From positions 372,001 to 436,000 of the forward strand of contig NZ_FONT01000001.1 in the NCBI RefSeq assembly GCF_900113025.1: a stretch of 64,000 nt of DNA, written 5' to 3'. Numbering within the stretch: the stretch's first letter is position 1; the number at the start of each line of letters is the position of its first letter. Source of the DNA: Alteribacillus iranensis. GTDB lineage: Bacteria; Bacillota; Bacilli; Bacillales; Marinococcaceae. The position numbers and the translations under genes were made by a program. The notes below the pieces were generated by a model. The model was not told the DNA's origin. It worked only from the letters and a program-made list of their open reading frames with translations, and searched no databases. This document shows positions 46,044-52,134 of the stretch, one piece after another.

Positions 46044-46301
46044 GTGTTATCACTCCTCATCTTATACTTACATATAACTGTCCAAAGACTGGAAGGACGC
46101 ATGAAAGGGATGAAATCTACCTTAGATCAGCTGGCTCGCCAGATGGTGGGGGAGGAGAATCCAATAAATGATAATCTGCGGAAACTTATACATAAAGGAC
46201 GGGAAGTTCGAGCAGTCAAAGAGGCAAGAGACACTTTAGGTCTATCACTAGCGGAGGGTAAAGAGTACGTGGACGCATTAAAGCGTGAAAAAAGAGAATA
46301 G
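46044..46301 (+). CDS. Small membrane protein with L7/L12-like C-terminal segment
   Basis: A frame of 85 residues starting at GTG 46044, with a short N-terminal membrane helix, a coiled-coil linker and an end (REVRAVKEARDTLGLSLAEGKEYVDALK) that matches the ribosomal L7/L12 C-terminal helix pattern. The gene at 47973-48230 has the same layout. Ribosome binding site and start are weak, so the N-terminus is uncertain; it might begin further in at an ATG near 46101. Confidence 0.55.
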   Translation: MLSLLILYLHITVQRLEGRMKGMKSTLDQLARQMVGEENPINDNLRKLIHKGREVRAVKEARDTLGLSLAEGKEYVDALKREKRE

Positions 46302-46370
46302 AAATGCCATGTTATTTTGTGAACTGATAGGAGAAATAATCAATTGGGATTTTTGGTTCTAAATAAGTTC

Positions 46371-46405
46371 TATTTCCAGCAAAAAGGGCGCTTTACTAGA
46401 GTGAG
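46371..46405 (+). repeat. Cassette site 5 (GGGCGC type)
   Basis: TATTTCCAGCAAAAAGGGCGC followed by TTTACTAGAGTGAG. It lies about 40 bases before the ribosome binding site of the 40-residue gene. Confidence 0.6.
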
Positions 46406-46443
46406 AATTGCGCTATTTCTTTTGTTTAATGGAGGGGAATTGT

Positions 46444-46566
46444 ATGGAGACTTTCGGAATTATTGGATTCACTTTCGGTGTAATTGCCTTTACTACAGCA
46501 GTGACTAACACTAAAAAAGTAAAAGAACTTGAAATGAGAATTAATGATTTAGAGAATAAAGAATAA
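46444..46566 (+). CDS. Micro-protein with membrane segment and coiled end, unknown
   Basis: A 40-residue frame: METFGIIGFTFGVIAFTTAV is a short membrane or amphipathic helix and the rest (KKVKELEMRINDLENKE) is a heptad-like coiled coil. GGAGGGG lies six bases before ATG 46444. Small proteins of this look (hydrophobic head, EL-rich coil) are, as far as I recall, widespread but unstudied in bacilli. It stands directly after site 5. Confidence 0.6.
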   Translation: METFGIIGFTFGVIAFTTAVTNTKKVKELEMRINDLENKE

Positions 46567-46707
46567 CACGTATTCCTTATTGATTTAATCGGTTAACTGG
46601 TGCTAATCAGAAATGAGTATTAGCGTCAACACTGCTTTTAAGGTCCTTTTTGTGGAATAAATTGTTGAAATTGAATCAATTAAAAAATGAAAGGAGGAGA
46701 TTCTAAT

Positions 46708-46959
46708 ATGGGTTTAGCTTTGGATATTGCGCTTACTTTATTACCTGTTGTAATAGCGGGTATGACTGCAGTATTTGTAGTTTGTAGAGAAGGAGCGGGC
46801 ATCGTTACAGGAATTTTGTGTATGTTTGTTTTTCCTAATACCATGTCTTCCACACATGTGATGGAGGGGATATGGTTTGGTACCTTGCTAGGGGCTGTCG
46901 CGTCCTTCATATTCTTTCATGTACAATTCGTTCTCGAGAGGCTATCTAAGTCTTTTTGA
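46708..46959 (+). CDS. Small three-helix membrane protein, unknown
   Basis: An 83-residue hydrophobic protein with three probable membrane helices (about residues 4-22, 27-45 and 54-76). AAAGGAGGAG lies nine bases before ATG 46708, better than the in-frame ATG at 46687, which overlaps the binding site. No family recognised. No clear cassette site precedes it; the 140 bases after the 40-residue gene contain only a GGAATAAATTGTTGAA stretch that recalls the right half of a site. Confidence 0.62.
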   Translation: MGLALDIALTLLPVVIAGMTAVFVVCREGAGIVTGILCMFVFPNTMSSTHVMEGIWFGTLLGAVASFIFFHVQFVLERLSKSF

Positions 46960-47043
46960 CATGATTTGTAAACCAGTGTGTTTAGCCCATCAGCGCCAGA
47001 AAAGAAGATTAACCATGTATGACCGATAAAGAAAGAGTTCTCA

Positions 47044-47214
47044 ATGGAATGGCTGGATGAGTATACACTGTACACTCTAAATGATTCCCCTGATTATCCA
47101 ACTTCAAATAGAAGCATCGAATTAGAAATCGGTAAAGAAATTTATTACGGAAATGGTTTGGCTTGTAAAAGTTTGCTAATGAAAGACGATTATGAGACTT
47201 GCTACCAAAACTAA
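47044..47214 (+). CDS. Short frame of uncertain reality
   Basis: A 56-residue frame (MEWLDEYTLYTLNDSPDYPTS at its head is too short to classify) with a weak AAAGAAAGAG before ATG 47044. It could be a small soluble protein or the remains of a larger one, since it is polar and lacks the membrane helix of its neighbours. It ends about 17 bases before degenerate site 6. Confidence 0.35.
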   Translation: MEWLDEYTLYTLNDSPDYPTSNRSIELEIGKEIYYGNGLACKSLLMKDDYETCYQN

Positions 47215-47230
47215 TAACTAAAACTGGTGC

Positions 47231-47287
47231 CATTCCCGAAAAGGCGGCGCACGATTCGCTATTGTTGGGCCAGATTATGGAGCAAGG
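47231..47287 (+). repeat. Cassette site 6, doubled and degenerate
   Basis: CATTCCCGAAAAGGCGGCGC (47231-47250) recalls the left half of the GGGCGC type, and ATTGTTGGGCCAGATTATGG (47261-47280) is a GGGCCA-type copy. Two sites may have been joined here with the material between them lost. Confidence 0.55.
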
Positions 47288-47322
47288 TTTATAAAAGGGA
47301 TAAAAAGAGGGGAGTTCAATTC

Positions 47323-47445
47323 ATGGAATTAAATACAGATAAAATCTTGCAGTCTCTAAACGAGGAAGAAATTTACTCTTTTATGCGAAATGTTTTATTT
47401 CGGCGTTTTTCAAGGAGAAAAGCGTCTATTTCGTTTATTAATTAA
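47323..47445 (+). CDS. Micro-protein, unknown, 40 residues
   Basis: A 40-residue frame beginning MELNTDKILQSLNEEEIYSF with a basic second half (NVLFRRFSRRKASISFIN). GAGGGGAG is six bases before ATG 47323. It lies between sites 6 and 7 and is too short to classify. Confidence 0.5.
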   Translation: MELNTDKILQSLNEEEIYSFMRNVLFRRFSRRKASISFIN

Positions 47446-47473
47446 CGCACACACCTGGAATTGGGTCGGATGA

Positions 47474-47507
47474 TATTAAGTAAACGGGCAGGATTGTTTA
47501 ATAACAA
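47474..47507 (+). repeat. Cassette site 7 (GGGCAG type)
   Basis: TAAAC (47481-47485) and GTTTA (47496-47500) are inverted around GGGCAGGATT. The right end runs TTTAATAACAAGG, close to the consensus. Confidence 0.68.
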
Positions 47508-47534
47508 GGCAAACAAATTGGAGGTGATAATAAA

Positions 47535-47702
47535 ATGAGTGGATTGGTTTTGGTCTCCATGATAGCAATTATATTTTTAACCTATAACCTTACTAGGGTC
47601 CTTAAAAACAAAGAGGCACCTAAGAGTAATAGGAGAATCGCTTGGTCATTATACGGCTTCTCTGTAATAGCCTTAGTCATAGTAAATATCCTATTTTCCT
47701 AA
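47535..47702 (+). CDS. Small two-helix membrane protein, unknown
   Basis: A 55-residue protein with two membrane helices joined by a basic loop (RVLKNKEAPKSNRRIAWSLY). GGAGGTGAT lies eight bases before ATG 47535, an excellent site. A decayed relative is found at 48490-48639. It sits between sites 7 and 8. No family recognised. Confidence 0.72.
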   Translation: MSGLVLVSMIAIIFLTYNLTRVLKNKEAPKSNRRIAWSLYGFSVIALVIVNILFS

Positions 47703-47708
47703 TGGTCC

Positions 47709-47742
47709 TTATTAAATTAACGGACGCATATTTGGATGAGGT
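47709..47742 (+). repeat. Cassette site 8, degenerate
   Basis: ATTAAATTAACGGACGCAT then ATTTGGATGAGG. One G of the GGGC core is changed; the position right after the 55-residue gene supports the call. Confidence 0.45.
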
Positions 47743-47745
47743 TAA

Positions 47746-47880
47746 GCACCCAATCTCATACTTCTGATATTTATCTTAGATTTACCTAAAGCTAGTAACT
47801 TTATAATTTTAGGAGTAACTGCTCTTTTTTGTATCCTTCTTAATGAGGTGTTTGGATTTAAAAACAACAAAAGAGGTTAG
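47746..47880 (+). pseudogene. Remains of a small membrane-protein gene
   Basis: A 45-codon open frame ends at 47880 and encodes a hydrophobic helix (FIILGVTALFCILLNEVFGF) with a basic tail, but no ATG, GTG or TTG with a ribosome binding site opens it. A short ATG frame in another phase covers its beginning, as expected after a frameshift. It lies between sites 8 and 9, like a cassette that has decayed. Confidence 0.45.
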
Positions 47881-47885
47881 AAAAA

Positions 47886-47919
47886 TTATACCGCAATCGG
47901 GCGCTTTTTCGTAATAAGG
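47886..47919 (+). repeat. Cassette site 9 (GGGCGC type)
   Basis: TTATACCGCAATCGGGCGC then TTTTTCGTAATAAGG. The outer ends TTATACCG and CGTAATAA are partly complementary. Confidence 0.68.
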
Positions 47920-47972
47920 AATATGTGTTGAACAAGAATTTGTTAGAATTATGTTATAAGGAGGTATTTTAA

Positions 47973-48230
47973 ATGCTTTCGTCAGAGGTAAGCTCAATAC
48001 TAATTATGCTTTTACTTTTAGGTTGGTGTATCAGTTTAATGCGTCAAAATAGGGTACTGAAAAGAGAAAACGTTCGGCTTTTAGAGAAGACTGGAGAATA
48101 TGATGATATGAAAAATGAAGCAAAGGAAATATTAAAAAGTTCAACAGAAGTCAAAACCGTTAAATCATTGAGAAAAAGGTACGGTTTGTCCTTGATAGAT
48201 GCAAAGGAAATCGTGGATTCAGTAAAATAG
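47973..48230 (+). CDS. Small membrane protein with L7/L12-like C-terminal segment
   Basis: An 85-residue protein: one N-terminal membrane helix (about residues 5-23), a coiled linker and an end reading TVKSLRKRYGLSLIDAKEIVDSVK, which follows the ribosomal L7/L12 C-terminal helix pattern. The gene at 46044 has the same layout. AAGGAGGTAT lies six bases before ATG 47973. It is bounded by sites 9 and 10 and is one of the most complete cassettes. Its role is unknown. Confidence 0.75.
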   Translation: MLSSEVSSILIMLLLLGWCISLMRQNRVLKRENVRLLEKTGEYDDMKNEAKEILKSSTEVKTVKSLRKRYGLSLIDAKEIVDSVK

Positions 48231-48234
48231 CATG

Positions 48235-48272
48235 AACCTTCAGGAAACGGGCGCCGTGCTTTTTTGTGAAAT
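48235..48272 (+). repeat. Cassette site 10 (GGGCGC type)
   Basis: AACCTTCAGGAAACGGGCGC followed by CGTGCTTTTTTGTGAAATAG, five bases after the stop of the preceding gene. Confidence 0.65.
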
Positions 48273-48287
48273 AGACTCTAAAATAAT

Positions 48288-48316
48288 GCTAAAGATTCGG
48301 GCACACTTGCGGAATG
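48288..48316 (+). repeat. Cassette site 11, degenerate
   Basis: GCTAAAGATTCGGGCAC then ACTTGCGGAATGA. No gene stands between it and sites 10 and 12, which suggests that cassettes were lost from this stretch. Confidence 0.45.
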
Positions 48317-48336
48317 AATGACAAGTCCAAATTTGC

Positions 48337-48364
48337 CATGTATGGGCCAGTTTGTTGAATAAAT
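48337..48364 (+). repeat. Cassette site 12 (GGGCCA type)
   Basis: CATGTATGGGCCAG then TTTGTTGAATAAATTC. The right half is nearly perfect; the left arm has changed and no longer pairs. Confidence 0.6.
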
Positions 48365-48489
48365 TCATTGTACATATGAATTCTCTGAAATAATCGGATG
48401 AGGTAAAGCCTAATAAATTCCATGATTGTGGTGGTGTTTACACGGCCACGGCGAAGTAAAATGGTATTTTCTGTATACTGTACTGTGTT

Positions 48490-48639
48490 ATGTCACCCAC
48501 TGGGTATGCTAAATTTACTATAGTCTTTAAAAACAAAAAGGTGCCAAAGAGTAATAAGCGAATTGCTTGGTTATACACCTTCTTTGTCATAGCCTTAATT
48601 ATAGTAAATACTCTTTTTCCTAATGGTTCTTATTTTTAA
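48490..48639 (+). pseudogene. Decayed duplicate of the 55-residue membrane protein
   Basis: The frame reads VFKNKKVPKSNKRIAWLY and then a second hydrophobic helix, matching the loop and helix of the intact gene at 47535-47702. The first membrane helix is gone and no ribosome binding site precedes ATG 48490. The upstream part (48365-48489) is unrecognisable. It is evidence for a duplicated and eroding cassette. Confidence 0.65.
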
Positions 48640-48670
48640 ATCAACAGGGTGCTGTTCTTTAACAAGGAAG
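48632..48670 (+). repeat. Cassette site 13, last copy
   Basis: AAATCAACAGGGTGCTG then TTCTTTAACAAGGAAG, overlapping the end of the decayed duplicate. The core is GGGTGC in place of GGGCGC. A strong terminator follows 22 bases later and ends the array. Confidence 0.5.
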
Positions 48671-48691
48671 AAGGGTCATGTAATTAATAAC

Positions 48692-48721
48692 AAAAGGAGC
48701 TTGTTTTTCAAGCTCCTTTTT
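48692..48721 (+). terminator. Terminator at the right edge of the array
   Basis: AAAAGGAGCTT pairs with AAGCTCCTTTT and the T run is part of the arm. Strong in both directions. The following 48722-48920 shows no gene; it may contain the inner part of another, worn copy of repeat A. Confidence 0.88.
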
Positions 48722-48920
48722 ACTGTGATATTTCCACTTTACCTTGCAGTGTTATTTTATAAACAATAAGAGTGGTGATTTCGCTGTTGTTTGGTGTTTT
48801 GTACTCCGAAACCGATCCCATTACTTTTCAAGTACTTGTTTTTTCTTGCGATCGGTTTTAACTCGCTCCGAGGCGACACTTTTACTCGGCCCATCTCTCG
48901 CTTCGTCACCGTTAGACGGG

Positions 48921-49063
48921 GCCTTGCGCTTTTCTTAATGTCTAGCTCCAGCGCCCAGACGCTCTGGGTTTCTTCGGTGCAGACAATGAAAGGAAAAGCA
49001 CCTTTCTTTGCTGCCCCTCCAGAACCTGTCGCGTCTGAGCAGGCGCTTGCGCTTTTCTTAATG
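48921..49063. repeat. Dispersed repeat A, copy 2 with a truncated neighbour
   Basis: A full copy (48939-49061, reverse orientation) runs from TGTCTAGCTCCAGCGCC to GGCGCTTGCGCTTTTCTTA. Directly before it CCTTGCGCTTTTCTTAATG at 48922-48940 is the end of another copy, so TTGCGCTTTTCTTAATG occurs twice as direct repeats flanking the full unit. The stop codon of the gene at 49058-50044 is inside the repeat end. Confidence 0.72.
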
Positions 49064-50044
49064 GCCTTTTGTATAAGCGTTCGTATAGGTGGCGATCCTT
49101 CTTTTCCCTTCGTCTGTCGTACATTCAAACCGATCGTAAACAAAATCAGGTTGATCTTCGTATAATGTTCTTTCATAGTGATGCTGAACAAACAATGTCT
49201 TCCCTGTTTTTTTGAAAGTGATGAAATTAACGCCTTTGAATGAGGCCATCCCTTCTGCCTGCAACAGTTCATATAATAACCGATTATGGCAGTCGACCAT
49301 ATGTTTTGTAGTGAAGCCGAATGCTTGTAAGTCGCGCATAAAGCTTTCTCGAGCGGGTTGTTCTAATTCATTAAGCAGAATAGTAAAAGGATCGAATTGA
49401 TTCGTATGAATACGCACCCAATCATATTCTTTCACTTGATGTTTCTTCCCTTTTTTGTCTTCAAATGTAAGAGCATAAGCATAAGAAGCTGCAATCCACT
49501 TCCCTTTATATTGAATTTCAAATTCAAACGGGCATCCTTCTAATTCTAATGTTTCTCGATTAATTTCTTCTTCGAGATACACACTCTCTTTACTTTGACG
49601 GACACGGTAGTATACATAAGGCTCATCAGGAAGTGGGGTATTTTCTTCCGTTGGTGTCTTTTCCACGTCCATAGCCCCAAATTGAGAACCTATTTCTCTC
49701 CATTGTGCTGCTGATTGGTTATACGTTTCTACCTGTTTATGTATATCATCAATCACTTGTTGTACAGCCTGACACGCCGATGCTTCATAAGAGAGATCCC
49801 ATTCCATTTCTGACTTTTTTATTTTGGAGCCAGGAACGGTTACGGTAGCATTTTTTAATTCCTGAAGGGAATGGGCATGTTCTAAATCAGGAGGTTCGGA
49901 GACTCCCAATATAGTGACTTTTCCTGACCATGTCTTTTTGGGAGGAGTAAATACTTCTTCTAAACGGCCAAAATAAGTACCTTCTTTTCCTTTATCAATA
50001 AGTATAGTACTTCCAATGTGTTTTAACGCTTCTGTACGATTCAT
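49058..50044 (-). CDS. DUF2777-like protein
   Basis: A 328-residue soluble protein. The start (NRTEALKHIGSTILIDKGKEGTYFG as a head, with TPPKKTWSGKVTILGV at about residues 35-50) resembles DUF2777 proteins of bacilli, of unknown function; this is from memory, so tentative. ATG 50044 follows GTGAGGG. Its last codons lead straight into repeat A, whose TAA is used as the stop, so the original C-terminus may have been replaced. Confidence 0.6.
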   Translation of the reverse strand: MNRTEALKHIGSTILIDKGKEGTYFGRLEEVFTPPKKTWSGKVTILGVSEPPDLEHAHSLQELKNATVTVPGSKIKKSEMEWDLSYEASACQAVQQVIDDIHKQVETYNQSAAQWREIGSQFGAMDVEKTPTEENTPLPDEPYVYYRVRQSKESVYLEEEINRETLELEGCPFEFEIQYKGKWIAASYAYALTFEDKKGKKHQVKEYDWVRIHTNQFDPFTILLNELEQPARESFMRDLQAFGFTTKHMVDCHNRLLYELLQAEGMASFKGVNFITFKKTGKTLFVQHHYERTLYEDQPDFVYDRFECTTDEGKRRIATYTNAYTKGH

Positions 50045-50123
50045 GGAAACCCTCACTTTTACATAGGTTGTTGCGCTATTTCATTACATTATACGTAAAA
50101 CAATACGAGCCGGCAATAGGACT

Positions 50124-51062
50124 CTATTTCCTAATATAATCAATAATACCCATAGCGGATATATGTGCATCTAATTGTATGATTTGATGTAACAAATGAT
50201 CATCTGTTAAATGATCAATACCGTAGTGATTACTCACAGCACGGTGGATGCGGGTTGCTAAAAATGTATGATCTTCTCCTTTTTCGTATGCCTCATATCC
50301 CAGCTCCATAAAGATAGGGATCCAGCTCTCTATTTGCCGCTTTACCTCTGAAATATGAGTTGTCATTCCATAATGACCGAAAAATATTCGAGTCGGCTTA
50401 TAAGAGAGAAGGAGGGAGAGAGATTCAAGCATTTTGTCTGGATCAAAATGGTTAGGGGAAGTAGTAGGAACATACATTTCCTTTCCTAGCCGTTTTCCTT
50501 CATAATATTGAATACCGATGGTGTCTCCCGTGAAAATTCCTTTTGATTTCGAATCAACCATACTAAAGTGATGATTAGCATGACCCGGTGTATTTAAAAA
50601 TGTTAAGGTTCTTTCTTTAGATAATGAAATTGTCTCTTCATGAGAGGCGGTCATTATTTTATCTTCATCTACAGGATAGACGGGAGCGAAAAAAGAATCA
50701 AACTGACTTCCGTAAACGGCCTTCGCACCTTGAATGAGCCGTTCAGGGTGAGCAAGATGTTTTGCTCCTCGTGGATGGACGACTACTTTGGCGTTTGGGC
50801 AATCTTTTATGAGCAACCCCGCTCCGCCCGCGTGGTCTAAGTGAACATGAGTTACGATAATATATCGAACATCCGTCAAATCTCTTCCTAGAAATTCAAT
50901 AGATTCTTTAATGTAGGGAACTGATAGACTTGGTCCTGTATCAATAATGGCTAATTCTTCTTCGTTTATAATATAAGTGCCTGTCCGTCCCGGCATGTGT
51001 AAATCGAAGCCATCTGATATCCAAATATCATCTATCAACTCGGTTGGTTTGTGCTGGCTCAT
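50124..51062 (-). CDS. MBL-fold metallohydrolase
   Basis: A 312-residue metallo-beta-lactamase-fold hydrolase. The zinc motif THVHLDHAGG is at about residues 69-78, the second-shell histidine in LNTPGHANHH near 150-160, and GDTIG further on. A helical C-terminal extension (about 225-312) is typical of glyoxalase II-like members such as YqjP/YtnP relatives. The substrate cannot be told. GGAGGATCTGA precedes ATG 51062. Confidence 0.85.
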   Translation of the reverse strand: MSQHKPTELIDDIWISDGFDLHMPGRTGTYIINEEELAIIDTGPSLSVPYIKESIEFLGRDLTDVRYIIVTHVHLDHAGGAGLLIKDCPNAKVVVHPRGAKHLAHPERLIQGAKAVYGSQFDSFFAPVYPVDEDKIMTASHEETISLSKERTLTFLNTPGHANHHFSMVDSKSKGIFTGDTIGIQYYEGKRLGKEMYVPTTSPNHFDPDKMLESLSLLLSYKPTRIFFGHYGMTTHISEVKRQIESWIPIFMELGYEAYEKGEDHTFLATRIHRAVSNHYGIDHLTDDHLLHQIIQLDAHISAMGIIDYIRK

Positions 51063-51167
51063 TCAGATCCTCCTTTCGATTTAAGAATCGAGATCGCTCA
51101 CGCCTGATCAGTCATCATCTGATCTTCACTGCGTGCTTCTGGTAATCATGTGTCTTTCACTCTTCTC

Positions 51168-52091
51168 TTAGTGATGCTTACTCCGGCTAGAATACCTTTT
51201 ATCGTTTAATTTTAATAGTTGTTCCATCTTTTCTGCGTTTTGTTGTTCTGTCTTTTCTCTTATGGCTTTTAGTTTTAATTCCATTTTAATCAGCGCTTCG
51301 TATAATTGTTCTTTTTTCACTTGCTTTTGTTCGTTTGTTAAGGAATGATACGTATCTATTAAAGAAGGAATATCCTTTTGAAGCATGCGCTTAAGCATAT
51401 ATCTCTCTTCAATATCAAGCTCATCAAACATTTCTATTATTTGCCGACTTTCTTGAAGGAGGTGATCCAGGCGATTAAGCAGAATACTGTCCAGCCCTCT
51501 CCATTCTTCGTGATACAACGTTTCAATAGCGCGTAAGAGTTGTTTAGGTTCTTCGGTTGTATTGATCACTGGTTTTTCCTCAGACCGGACGGGAGGAGGG
51601 GAGAGCGGCGCGTCATCTCGCTTCATTAATTTACCTAGTAAAGCATCATCGAGCTCTTCCAATTTATGAAACACGTTTTGAAATAAATGTGATTTCTGGA
51701 TGCTTCTTACATAGGTTTGGCCATTTTTAATGTATTGTACCGTCGCTTCTTTAAATCTTTTTTGACTGTTTTTCGGAGCGTAAGCCTTACGAGTATACTC
51801 AATGATAATACGTTTTTTTATTGCCGCTTCCGACTTTGGCGTTTCATAAGAGAGCAATCTCATTCGTTTTTGATTAATCTTCAGACGAAACTGAAAGGTT
51901 TTTCCATTTTTCTTAAAGGTTTGAGCGCCCTTTACTTGCTCCCCGTATTGGATTAAACGATTTAGCGCAGCTTCTGTTTCTGTTATTATCTCCGTTCCAT
52001 GGGCATCTGAAAAAATATGATCATCCACGGGACGCAGATGATCAGGGAGAAATCGTTCAATCCATGGATGACTAAGCCAACTTTTATCCAT
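51168..52091 (-). CDS. Partner protein of the TelA-family gene, unknown
   Basis: A 307-residue basic, largely helical soluble protein with a long C-terminal coiled coil (about 215-300). It lies right after the TelA-family gene, which in bacilli usually pairs with an XpaC-like or YceG-like protein; it may be a distant member, but I do not recognise it. ATG 52091, with AAGAAGGTG upstream, was preferred to a TTG at 52142 inside the preceding gene. Confidence 0.6.
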   Translation of the reverse strand: MDKSWLSHPWIERFLPDHLRPVDDHIFSDAHGTEIITETEAALNRLIQYGEQVKGAQTFKKNGKTFQFRLKINQKRMRLLSYETPKSEAAIKKRIIIEYTRKAYAPKNSQKRFKEATVQYIKNGQTYVRSIQKSHLFQNVFHKLEELDDALLGKLMKRDDAPLSPPPVRSEEKPVINTTEEPKQLLRAIETLYHEEWRGLDSILLNRLDHLLQESRQIIEMFDELDIEERYMLKRMLQKDIPSLIDTYHSLTNEQKQVKKEQLYEALIKMELKLKAIREKTEQQNAEKMEQLLKLNDKRYSSRSKHH

Positions 52092-52134
52092 ACTGAACAC
52101 CTTCTTTTTCGCAAGGTACCGATTTAAACACGTA

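Larger units (their letters stand above)
40371..48672 (+). mobile_element. Integron-like array of small gene cassettes (hypothesis)
   Basis: Seen: about 13 copies of one short site (GGGCSSNRTTNTTGAATA as approximate 18-base consensus, often preceded by CAAAC or CAATC) scattered over 8 kb, each tending to lie just after one stop codon and before the next ribosome binding site, all in the same orientation as the genes. Contents include a tyrosine recombinase, a toxin pair, a nucleotidyltransferase and micro-proteins. Known: integrons and their cassettes have this gene-site-gene layout. Inferred: that the sites are recombination sites and the recombinase acts on them. A stretch at 43763-46301 breaks the pattern. 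Terminators bound the region on both sides. Confidence 0.55.

Noticed and set aside
40371-48672. CRISPR-like repeated motif
   Set aside because: The repeats are spaced irregularly by 50 to 3000 bases, the spacers contain genes with ribosome binding sites, and the copies are diverged. No cas gene is present.
40371-48672. Classical integron attC sites
   Set aside because: The sites lack the GTTRRRY and RYYYAAC core boxes, so this cannot be called a standard integron even if the layout is alike.
40371-48672. Prophage or conjugative element
   Set aside because: No capsid, terminase, portal, relaxase or type IV secretion gene was found; only the recombinase recalls such elements.
48757-49272. 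Minus-strand open frame of 171 codons across repeat A
   Set aside because: It covers the repeat and the end of the DUF2777-like gene in another phase and has biased composition; a by-product of the repeat.
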